Assembly (NCBI GenBank): GCA_030642005.1
Contig: DAOWOP010000159.1
Span: 1-6,116 of the forward strand
DNA: 6,116 nt
DNA from: Planctomycetales bacterium
GTDB lineage: Bacteria > Planctomycetota > Phycisphaerae > SM23-33
Direction of reading: 5' to 3'
Shown here: positions 1 to 6,116 of the stretch, piece after piece
Layout: every line of letters starts with the position of its first letter
How positions within the stretch are numbered: position 1 is the stretch's first letter
Made by a program: the position numbers and the translations under genes
Notes under the pieces: model-generated
Database searches by the model: none
Told to the model about the DNA's origin: nothing
The model's input: only the letters and a program-made list of their open reading frames with translations

Positions 1-106
1 GACCAATGCGGGGGTGTTAAGGACCGATCCGTGACAGTCGCGGGTCGTAAGACGCTCACAATGAAAGCGCAGGAACTGGGTGCGCGTGGTATAACACGGA
101 ATTTCG

Positions 107-1132
107 TTAGTCATCTTGTAATGTCAGGGCGCCGGTCGGGCATGCGTCGGCGCATTGGCGGGCGGTCTTGTTGAGGGCGTCTGCGAGGGAGCGGTCGAAC
201 GGCACGGCGACGCGGACGTCGAAGCCCCTGCCGATGAACGTCAGGCCGAGGCTCTCGCGGGCGGCCTCGGCGATTGCGACGAACAGGCCGCAGGAAATGC
301 ACTTGCCCGGCTCATAAATGACCTCGGGATGTTCGAGGTGCTGCTTGAAGGGCCTGCGCTCGCCCTTATATCGCCTTGCCTGTGCGCCGTACATCTCGGC
401 ATAGAAGCGGAGTTTGCAGGCGTCGGCTTTTCGGCAATCGCAATGCAGGCAGCGGAGCGCCTCTTCGCGCGCCTGGCTTTCGGTCAGGCCGGCGGCGGAT
501 GGTTCGACTCGACCGGCCCTGTTTGCGCCGGCCATGAACTGCTCGATTTCGCCTTCACGCAGTCGGCCTATGTGAACCGAAAACGGCCGGCGACTGTCGG
601 CCTCCGAAGGCTGAACGGTCAATCCCGCAGCGGCTGCATATTGCATCAGCAGACGGATTGAAACGGGCGCATCGAACAGGCGCCGTCGGCAGGCACGCTC
701 GCACGGGGCGGGGCAATCGTCGCAGGGAATCGCCGAAGCGACGGCGGCGTCGCCGATTTTACCGGCCGCTATTTGACGGAGCACCAGCGGGATGTTCAAG
801 CCGGCAGGGCAGGCGATTCGGCAGGGCCCTTCGCAGTCGCCGAGGTGGTCGCTCAGCAGCAGTTCAAGCGCGTCTTTGCGGGCTTGTCGGATTTCTTCCG
901 TATCGGTCCATACCTGCATACCATCCCTGGCCGGCGTCGCGCAGGCGGGAACCAGCCCGTCGATGCCTTCGATCTTCACTACGCAGAGCATGCACGAGGC
1001 ATTCGGGCGGACGCTTTCGAGGAAGCACATCGTGGGAATATCGATCCGAAGTTTTCCGGCTGCTTCGAGGATCGTCCCACCGTCGGCGACCTCGACATCG
1101 CGATTGTCTATCGTCAGTGTCGGCATATTCAT
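107..1132 (-). CDS. NuoG/HydA-like 2Fe-2S protein with GltD-type cysteine domain and remodelled ferredoxin tail
   Basis: This 341-residue soluble iron-sulfur protein is probably the electron-accepting partner of the NuoEF fusion. The N-terminal plant-type 2Fe-2S domain (about 3-80) has C36, C47, C50 and C64, as in NuoG, HoxU and HydA. Next comes a segment like the N-terminus of glutamate synthase small subunit (C100, C104, C108-PAG, then C137, C140, C144, C148), but no glycine-rich FAD or NAD(P) fold follows. A short linker leads to CLHCDC (228-233) with C239, then a C-terminal region (278-341) with C278, C281, C327 and C331-PTGAL. Phe284 occupies the third Cys position of the first ferredoxin motif. 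There is no H-cluster, molybdopterin or quinone-binding domain, so this is not a full HydA or NuoG. I chose ATG at 1132; ATG at 1126 is equally possible because neither has a good ribosome site. An upstream in-frame TTG (1174) would only translate the intergenic repeat. Confidence 0.85.
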   Translation of the reverse strand: MNMPTLTIDNRDVEVADGGTILEAAGKLRIDIPTMCFLESVRPNASCMLCVVKIEGIDGLVPACATPARDGMQVWTDTEEIRQARKDALELLLSDHLGDCEGPCRIACPAGLNIPLVLRQIAAGKIGDAAVASAIPCDDCPAPCERACRRRLFDAPVSIRLLMQYAAAAGLTVQPSEADSRRPFSVHIGRLREGEIEQFMAGANRAGRVEPSAAGLTESQAREEALRCLHCDCRKADACKLRFYAEMYGAQARRYKGERRPFKQHLEHPEVIYEPGKCISCGLFVAIAEAARESLGLTFIGRGFDVRVAVPFDRSLADALNKTARQCADACPTGALTLQDD

Positions 1133-1146
1133 TGCGTCCGAAAGAA

Positions 1147-1228
1147 TGAACCGCAAAGAACACAAAGGGCACAAGGAGAAACAAAAATAGAATTTTAATT
1201 TTCTGTTCTTTGTGCCCTTTGTGGTTCA
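1147..1228. repeat. Intergenic inverted repeat (CACAAAGGGCACAA arms)
   Basis: Perfect 14-base arms lie at 1161-1174 (CACAAAGGGCACAA) and 1210-1223 (its reverse complement), separated by an AT-rich 35-base loop. The match resumes outside the arms as TGAACC at 1147-1152 and GGTTCA at 1223-1228, with an extra GCAAAGAA unit in the left arm. The element fills most of the 105-base gap between the fusion gene and the last gene, and contrasts sharply in composition with the GC-rich genes. In the operon transcript it could fold into an intercistronic hairpin. It resembles short dispersed palindromic repeats that I recall from intergenic regions of planctomycete and other environmental genomes; copy number cannot be judged from one window. 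It is not a convincing terminator in the operon direction because the loop is long and no U-run follows the distal arm. Confidence 0.75.
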
Positions 1229-1237
1229 ATTTTTTAT

Positions 1238-3568
1238 CTATTCAACCTTTATCGCATCGGACTGGCATACCCGCATACAGGTTCCGCAGCGGATGCACTT
1301 CTCGTCGTCGATTTCATGTTTCTCATGCGGGTCCATCTTAATGGCCTCGGCCGGACAGTGCTGGGCGCAAAGCGTGCAGCCGATGCAGTCGTCTGTAATT
1401 ACGTACTTTATCAGGTCCTTGCACACCCCGGCTGGGCACGTTCCGGCCAGGTGCGCCTCGTATTCGTTACGGAAGTATCGCAGCGTGGAGATAACCGGAT
1501 TTGGCGCGCTCTTGCCGAGTCCGCAGAGACTGGATTTACCGACCGCTTCGGCGAGGTGCTCCAGAGACTCCAGGTCGCCGGAGCGACCTTCGCCGGAACA
1601 GATGCGGTCGAGTATGTCCAGCATTCGCCGCGTGCCGATGCGGCAGAAGGTGCACTTACCGCAGGATTGGTCCTGTGTGAACTGGAGGAAGTAGCGTGCG
1701 ATATCGACCATGCAGTCGGTCTCGTCGAGGACAACCAGCCCGCCGGAGCCCATAAACGCCCCGACGCCGGTGAGCGATTCGTAGTCGATGGGCGTATCGG
1801 CGAGTTCGGCAGGGATGCACCCGCCGGAGGGTCCACCGATCTGCACGGCCTTGAAACGCCTGCCGCCGAGAATCCCGCCTCCTATTTCCTCGACGATTCG
1901 CCGAATGGTCATGCCCATCGGCACCTCGACCAGCCCGCCGCGGACTATCTTGCCGGCAAGGGCGAAAACCTTGGTGCCTTTGCTGGCGGCAGTGCCCATT
2001 GTCTGAAAGGCCTCGGCCCCGTTTTGGATTATCCAGGGCGCCAGCGAGAACGTTTCGGTGTTGTTGACGAGTGTCGGTTTGCCTCGCAGCCCTCTTTCGG
2101 CTGGGTACGGCGGGCGCGGGCGGGGCATCCCCCGACGACCCTCGATGGACGCCAGCAGCGCCGTCTCCTCACCGCAGACGAACGCACCTGCGCCGCGGAC
2201 TATCCGAAGATGCAGTTTCCGACCAAGCAAGCCCCGCTGCTCGCATTGCTGGATCGCATCGGTCATCCGCTTTACCGCAAGGGGGTATTCGGCGCGGATG
2301 TAGAAAATTCCCTCATCGGCCCCGACGGCATAAGCGGCGATTGCCACGCCTTCGATTATCCGATACGGCTGGGACTCCAGCAGCAGGCGGTCCATGAACG
2401 CGCCGGGGTCGCCTTCGTCGCCGTTGCAGACGACGTATTTTTTTTCGCCTTCGGCCCGGCGGACGTGCAGCCATTTCAGGCCCGTCGCGTATCCGGCCCC
2501 GCCGCGACCTCGCAGGCCGCTGCGACGGATTTCGTCTATGACCCGTTCGCTTGTCAGTTCGGCGGTGCATTTCCGCAGGGCCTCGAACCCGCCGCGAGCA
2601 ATGTACTCATCCAGGTCCGCCGGATCGGCCTGGCCGCAGTGCTCGGTCGCGATCCGCTTCTGTGGGTCGATGTACTCGGAAATTATCGGGTCGCGGGCGC
2701 TTACCGAATATCGCGCAACCGGCGGCCAGGCGTCGTCGGTCAGTATGTTTTCGAGGATGCGCGAAGCGGCCGATTTGATTTTCCGTGCAATTCCCGCCGG
2801 CCTGAAATGGCGCAGGACGATTGCCTTTGCGTCTTCAGGCCTGACGCCCGCATAGAGGCTCGTCGGCCCGCCCGCCACGGCGACCTCCACCAGCGGCGTC
2901 ATGTAACTCATGCCGGTGCAGCCGACGCGCTTGACAACGGCCATCGCGCCTGTTTGGGCCACCGCCTCGGTCAATGCCTGCCAGACGCTCCCGCAGCCGC
3001 GGGCGATGCAACAGGTATCCAGGCTGATGCGAATCTGGCCGATCTCTGCGCCGGCTTCGACGGGCTTTGACGCCTTTCGCCGAGCCTCTCGGCGGGCCTG
3101 CAATTGCAGAAAATCCCGCACCGCCTCGCCGGCTGTATCGCTCGTCAGGTGCCCGAAGGTTACATCGCCGATCTGCACCACCGGCGCGAGCGAGCAGCAG
3201 CCCAGGCAGGCGACCTTCTCGACGGTGAACATTCCCGCCGCGTCGGTGTCGTCGTCCGGAGCGATGTCGAGGTGTCGGCAGAAGCCGTCATGGACCGCCC
3301 GCGCGCCCTGGACGTGGCAGGCCGTTCCCACGCACACGCGAATCATGTGCCGCCCTGCAGGACGATGACGAAACTGCGTATAGAACGTCGCCACGCCCTC
3401 TATCCGCGCCGGCGTAATCTCGGTAATCTCGCAGACCCGCTGAAGCGCCTCGCGCGGCAGGTAACGACAGTGCTCCTGAACCGCCTGGAGGATCGGGATC
3501 ACCGCATCGGGTTTTCGCCCGATTCGCTCGACAATCCCATCCACGAATGTCAAATCCGTCTGATTCAT
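1238..3568 (-). CDS. NuoE-NuoF fusion with C-terminal 2[4Fe-4S] ferredoxin (NADH-oxidising diaphorase subunit, HydB/HndC/HoxF-like)
   Basis: The 776-residue protein should oxidise NADH through FMN and pass electrons along iron-sulfur clusters in the cytoplasm. Domains in order: a NuoE/HydC-like thioredoxin fold (about 1-160) with 2Fe-2S ligands C79, C84, C121 and C125; a second thioredoxin-like domain (about 177-255) with C187, C192 and C217 but Ser221 where the fourth Cys is expected; and NuoF. NuoF has the glycine-rich GLRGRGGAGYATGLKW motif (351-366), an FMN-binding stretch around NGDEGDPGAF (382-391), VCGEETALL (464-472), an SLBB region (about 535-625) and N3-type ligands C636, C639, C642 and C682. 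The C-terminal ferredoxin has two complete motifs (C728, C731, C734, C738 and C758, C761, C764, C768). HoxF is a known NuoE-NuoF fusion, whereas the ferredoxin tail is a feature of HydB/HndC, so this protein combines both layouts. The start ATG overlaps the propeller stop by ATGA. No clear ribosome site precedes it, consistent with translational coupling. Confidence 0.93.
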   Translation of the reverse strand: MNQTDLTFVDGIVERIGRKPDAVIPILQAVQEHCRYLPREALQRVCEITEITPARIEGVATFYTQFRHRPAGRHMIRVCVGTACHVQGARAVHDGFCRHLDIAPDDDTDAAGMFTVEKVACLGCCSLAPVVQIGDVTFGHLTSDTAGEAVRDFLQLQARREARRKASKPVEAGAEIGQIRISLDTCCIARGCGSVWQALTEAVAQTGAMAVVKRVGCTGMSYMTPLVEVAVAGGPTSLYAGVRPEDAKAIVLRHFRPAGIARKIKSAASRILENILTDDAWPPVARYSVSARDPIISEYIDPQKRIATEHCGQADPADLDEYIARGGFEALRKCTAELTSERVIDEIRRSGLRGRGGAGYATGLKWLHVRRAEGEKKYVVCNGDEGDPGAFMDRLLLESQPYRIIEGVAIAAYAVGADEGIFYIRAEYPLAVKRMTDAIQQCEQRGLLGRKLHLRIVRGAGAFVCGEETALLASIEGRRGMPRPRPPYPAERGLRGKPTLVNNTETFSLAPWIIQNGAEAFQTMGTAASKGTKVFALAGKIVRGGLVEVPMGMTIRRIVEEIGGGILGGRRFKAVQIGGPSGGCIPAELADTPIDYESLTGVGAFMGSGGLVVLDETDCMVDIARYFLQFTQDQSCGKCTFCRIGTRRMLDILDRICSGEGRSGDLESLEHLAEAVGKSSLCGLGKSAPNPVISTLRYFRNEYEAHLAGTCPAGVCKDLIKYVITDDCIGCTLCAQHCPAEAIKMDPHEKHEIDDEKCIRCGTCMRVCQSDAIKVE

Positions 3569-5298
3569 CGTTTCGCGCCGCTTATGCAGAACAGGTTCTT
3601 TTCGCCTCGTATGTAAATCCGCCCATCCGTGAATGCCGGGCTTGCATAGACCTTTTCGCCCAGTTCGGCCCGGCCGATTTCTTTATATTTCAGGCCCGCT
3701 TCGATGATGATCGTTACGCCATCGGTGCTGATAAGATAAACCCGCTCGCCGACCAGAGAGGGCGAGGCATTGAATTCCATATCCAGGTCATTTTCCCAGA
3801 TCACCTTGCCGGTTTGGGCGTCGTAGCAGGTCAGTGTCCCGTAGGTCTCCATAAGCCAGAGGAGTTTGCCGTTGCTTAGCGGGCTGGAAATATCCGGCAG
3901 GCCGTCAATGGCTGTCCATGCGACGTGGGTTTTTGTAACGTCGCCGCTGCCGTCGGGCCTGATGGCGGCGACGACCGAGCCGGTGTTGACGGCGAAGACC
4001 ATCCCGCCGGCGTAGATCGGGCAGGGCGCTACGTCGCCGTCCAGGCATTTCGCCCGCCATAGTTCCGTCCCGTCGGCGGGATTGTAGGAAATCACCCACG
4101 GGTTGCCGCAGGTGATGAGTTGGTCCTTTCCCGCGGCGGAGATGACAATCGGCGAGGACCAGGAATCGGGTACGGGGCGGGATTTCGACCAGACCTCCCG
4201 CCCGATCAGGCCGTCCAGTGCGATAATCTCGGATTTTCCTTCCCCGCTCCTGCCCTGGTCGAACTTCACCAGCAGCAGAGACCGCCACATCGCAAGCGAC
4301 GTGGAATGGCCGTGCATGTTGTCGGGCAGGCCGAGGTTCAGTGCCCAGAGCCGCTCGCCGGCGAAATCGAAACATACCAGGTCGCCGTTGGCGAATATCG
4401 CATAGACCTTTTGGCCGTCGGCCACCGCTGTCGGCGCGGCGTATCCCGTATCTTCCATAACCGCCGGCGGTTTTGCGACGCCGCCGGGAACGTTGGTTAC
4501 ATCCCGCTGCCAGAGGAGTTTTCCCGAATCGGCGTCGAAGCAATAGACCTGCCTCGCGTTGGCTGTCGCCCCGGTCAAAAAGACGCGATTACCCCAGACA
4601 ACCGGGGAGTTCTTCCCCGGCAGGGGCACGGGCGTCTTCCAGAGGATTCCATCTTCGGTCTTTCCGTTCCAATTCGAGGGCACGTTTGTATAAGCCGATA
4701 TTCCCAGCCCGCCAGGCCCGCGAAAGCGAGGCCAGTTCTTCGCTATTTCCTCAGCCGACGGGAAGCGGGCGACTTGCCGAGTCGGTTTTTCGATATGCCC
4801 GTCGCCGGCGGGGAACCCTTCAGTCGGTGCGATAATCGCCAGGACCGAGGCCCCGCCGAAAAAGGCTGCCCCAATTACCGCCGCCGCCCACCGTGCCAAG
4901 GCCGATGACCGCACCTCGGCGCGTTCCTGATTGCCCGGCGGGGCGGGCATTGGAACAGATTTGCGACAACCGGCGGCGATCCCGGCTGAAACCAGAAAAA
5001 CAGCAAGCCCGCAGGCCAGCAGATAACCGCCCCTGACGGCCAACGCCTGCCTGCGAAAATACTCCCGCCGCAACTCCAAGTCCATCCGGCGGATGCGATC
5101 CTTGAGTTGCTCGTCGCCGGAGTTGTCCTTCAGTTGGGCCTTGAGTACCCTGAACTGCTCTGAGTCCAGCGGGTCGGCGACGTCGCTGTTGATGTAATTC
5201 CATACAAGCAGCGCGCAGACAATCGCGGAAAACGCGCCCGCGACAACGGCGGTCGCCACGGCTGCGCGATACCGGATGTCGGAACCGACGGCGTTCAT
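3565..5298 (-). CDS. Membrane-anchored PQQ-like (BamB-like) beta-propeller protein
   Basis: The 577-residue protein has three predicted N-terminal membrane helices (about 12-36, 90-110 and 134-157) and then a large propeller (about 189-577). The loop between helices 1 and 2 (39-88) is highly charged, with a coiled-coil-like helical stretch. Positive charge in the N-terminus and in the 112-136 loop predicts both are cytoplasmic, placing the propeller outside. The propeller opens with the NWPRFRGPGG signature (188-197) and shows repeated blade motifs: GKLLW (259), GERLW (314), GREVW (366), GTELW (410) and GKVIW (497). It also has SP-type strand motifs at 231, 382, 472, 512 and 553. These are structural repeats. 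I see no evidence for bound PQQ or dehydrogenase activity, so it may be a scaffold, a binding protein or an assembly factor. The ATG overlaps the upstream stop, and an AGGGA lies six bases before it. The stop overlaps the next start by ATGA, so translational coupling is likely on both sides. Confidence 0.9.
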   Translation of the reverse strand: MNAVGSDIRYRAAVATAVVAGAFSAIVCALLVWNYINSDVADPLDSEQFRVLKAQLKDNSGDEQLKDRIRRMDLELRREYFRRQALAVRGGYLLACGLAVFLVSAGIAAGCRKSVPMPAPPGNQERAEVRSSALARWAAAVIGAAFFGGASVLAIIAPTEGFPAGDGHIEKPTRQVARFPSAEEIAKNWPRFRGPGGLGISAYTNVPSNWNGKTEDGILWKTPVPLPGKNSPVVWGNRVFLTGATANARQVYCFDADSGKLLWQRDVTNVPGGVAKPPAVMEDTGYAAPTAVADGQKVYAIFANGDLVCFDFAGERLWALNLGLPDNMHGHSTSLAMWRSLLLVKFDQGRSGEGKSEIIALDGLIGREVWSKSRPVPDSWSSPIVISAAGKDQLITCGNPWVISYNPADGTELWRAKCLDGDVAPCPIYAGGMVFAVNTGSVVAAIRPDGSGDVTKTHVAWTAIDGLPDISSPLSNGKLLWLMETYGTLTCYDAQTGKVIWENDLDMEFNASPSLVGERVYLISTDGVTIIIEAGLKYKEIGRAELGEKVYASPAFTDGRIYIRGEKNLFCISGAKR

Positions 5299-6116
5299 TT
5301 AGTTTCCCTGATCCGCTTCAATCTCGCTTGTTCGCGCGGGCAATACCTGAAGCACCTTCCGCAGGCCAGGCAGGTCGCCCGGTCCGCTTCGTAATCGGTC
5401 CGGTTCCGCCGGACAGATAGTTGAATCAACTTGAACATCACAACCAGGGCGATGAACGCGCCGAGAAGCCGACCGCCGAGGAGAAAATCGGCCCGTTTGC
5501 CTGCCGCCTCCTCGTAGAGTTCCGCCACCGGCCTGCGACTTTCGCGAAAGACCTCTCCGGCGTCGGTGGTTCCTTTGACCTTGCCGGCGTCTTCATCCCT
5601 GATTCGCTTGGCCAGGCGGACTGTCGGGTTCCTGCCGGACAGGACGGGCGAGACCTTCCCTCCCAGCCAGCCGCCGACGGCGACCATCACCGGAAGCAGC
5701 AGAATCAGCGCCACCAGGCGCAGTTTCCCTTCGCTTCGGCTGACGTGCTTGCGGTGGATGGGCTTCTGAATCGCCCCGAATGGACAGGCGTCCTCGCACA
5801 GGCGGCACTGGATGCACTCATCCGGCGTGATGGTTACACGCCACCGGGAAAAGCGGCTCAAGATGCGCAGCAAGGCCCCGTACGGACAAACGAATCGGCA
5901 ATAAACCCTGCCCACGAAAGCACTTATCAGCAGCACGCACGCGCCCAGCGCAAGTAAGTCAAAACGCCCGCTCACCTCCGGCGCCTGCCAGGCGCCGCCG
6001 TGAATGAGCGCCTGGCCCCACTTGCCGAGCGGAAGCAGGCGGAAGAATGAAACAAACGGGTCGAGCCGGCAGATGATAAACGCGCTGCCGGTGGCCGCCA
6101 TAAGAACCGCCAGGCC
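5295..6116 (-). CDS. NapH/NosR-type membrane 4Fe-4S polyferredoxin, 5' end cut by window edge
   Basis: This is an integral membrane iron-sulfur protein that probably passes electrons between a cytoplasmic donor and a membrane or periplasmic partner. The reading frame stays open through the right edge, and the five codons before the first in-window ATG (6101) are hydrophobic, so the true start lies outside. Numbering from that internal Met, I see a hydrophobic segment ending at CRLDPF (11-16), a helix at about 47-64, and the family's C68-x3-C72-P motif. A 4Fe-4S motif follows (C96, C99, C102, C106-P), then helices at about 127-147 and 207-228, and a second 4Fe-4S motif near the C-terminus (C244, C247, C250, C254-P). 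The roughly 60-residue charged loop between the last two helices should be periplasmic if the clusters are cytoplasmic. No FMN-attachment motif is visible in the part present. It overlaps the next gene by ATGA. The family assignment is firm; the electron partners are inferred. Confidence 0.88.
   Translation of the reverse strand, partial: GLAVLMAATGSAFIICRLDPFVSFFRLLPLGKWGQALIHGGAWQAPEVSGRFDLLALGACVLLISAFVGRVYCRFVCPYGALLRILSRFSRWRVTITPDECIQCRLCEDACPFGAIQKPIHRKHVSRSEGKLRLVALILLLPVMVAVGGWLGGKVSPVLSGRNPTVRLAKRIRDEDAGKVKGTTDAGEVFRESRRPVAELYEEAAGKRADFLLGGRLLGAFIALVVMFKLIQLSVRRNRTDYEADRATCLACGRCFRYCPREQARLKRIRETK
5305..5309 (-). promoter_or_regulatory. Shine-Dalgarno-like AGGGA for the propeller gene
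   Basis: On the minus strand AGGGA sits six bases before the ATG at 5298, inside the last codons of the polyferredoxin gene. It supports that ATG as the start and makes reinitiation at the ATGA overlap plausible. The other two complete genes have no comparable purine-rich site. Confidence 0.5.

Noticed and set aside
31..59. Imperfect hairpin downstream of the last gene (GTGA and GTC pairing with GAC and TCAC)
   Set aside because: Only seven pairs with an internal loop and no U-tract in the operon direction; not distinguishable from chance.
61..174. Small plus-strand ORF of 37 codons starting ATGAAAGCGC
   Set aside because: No ribosome site, and more than half of it overlaps the 3' end of the NuoG-like gene antisense; no recognisable protein.
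1133..1174. TTG start at 1174 extending the NuoG-like protein by 14 residues
   Set aside because: The extension is a translation of the intergenic repeat's left arm and its flank, while the conserved 2Fe-2S domain begins right after the ATGs at 1132/1126.
864..1229. Minus-strand ORF beginning MNHKGHKEQK
   Set aside because: Its N-terminus is just the repeat read as protein, and the remainder lies out of frame within the NuoG-like gene. Such HKGHKE peptides are a hallmark of this repeat being mis-annotated as coding.
1161..1235. Intrinsic terminator on the plus strand (hairpin followed by six T at 1230-1235)
   Set aside because: No plus-strand gene leads into it, the loop is 35 bases, and a short AT-rich spacer explains the T-run.
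1316..3070. Long plus-strand ORF (584 residues) antisense to the NuoEF fusion
   Set aside because: It is fully antisense to a gene with unmistakable family motifs, has no recognisable domain, and long antisense frames are expected in GC-rich coding DNA.
107..3568. Identification as a bidirectional NiFe hydrogenase (Hox) or FeFe hydrogenase (Hyd) operon
   Set aside because: The diaphorase domains fit, but neither NiFe large/small subunits nor an H-cluster domain is present, and the NuoG-like subunit has a GltD-type middle that HoxU and HydA lack.
4120..4908. Plus-strand ORF (262 residues) antisense to the propeller gene
   Set aside because: Low-complexity, arginine- and proline-rich composition typical of a shadow frame; no ribosome site or known motif.

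Overview
The window holds one co-directional gene block on the minus strand, transcribed from the right edge towards the left. It looks like a single four-gene redox operon. The DNA is GC-rich. The tryptophan-repeat beta-propeller carries an N-terminal 'WPRFRGPGG' signature, a combination I associate with Planctomycetes (Phycisphaerae-like) and related groups. The short CACAAAGGGCACAA inverted repeat between two genes is also a type I associate with such genomes. The planctomycete assignment is inference, not proof.

Layout in order of transcription (right to left): (1) 6116-5295, the C-terminal part of a NapH/NosR-type membrane polyferredoxin whose start lies beyond the right edge. (2) 5298-3565, a protein with three predicted membrane helices and a large PQQ-like (BamB-like) beta-propeller, predicted to face the periplasm. 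(3) 3568-1238, a 776-residue fusion of NuoE, a second thioredoxin-like 2Fe-2S domain, NuoF (FMN, NADH, N3-type cluster) and a C-terminal 2[4Fe-4S] ferredoxin. (4) 1132-107, a 341-residue iron-sulfur protein that joins a NuoG/HydA-type 2Fe-2S domain to a glutamate-synthase-small-subunit-type cysteine-rich domain and a remodelled ferredoxin tail. Genes 1/2 and 2/3 overlap by ATGA. Genes 3/4 are separated by 105 bases that contain the inverted repeat. The last 106 bases at the left edge contain no gene I can support.

Working model (inference): genes 3 and 4 form a cytoplasmic NADH-oxidising diaphorase module like those that feed hydrogenases, formate dehydrogenases or complex I. No hydrogenase, formate dehydrogenase or quinone-reducing catalytic subunit is present in the window. 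The co-transcribed partners are instead a membrane polyferredoxin and a membrane-tethered propeller, which suggests a membrane-bound NADH:acceptor electron-transfer complex whose terminal partner is unidentified. Two cluster-binding cysteines appear replaced (Ser221 in the fusion, Phe284 in the last protein), each one base from a Cys codon. These are the most testable oddities.
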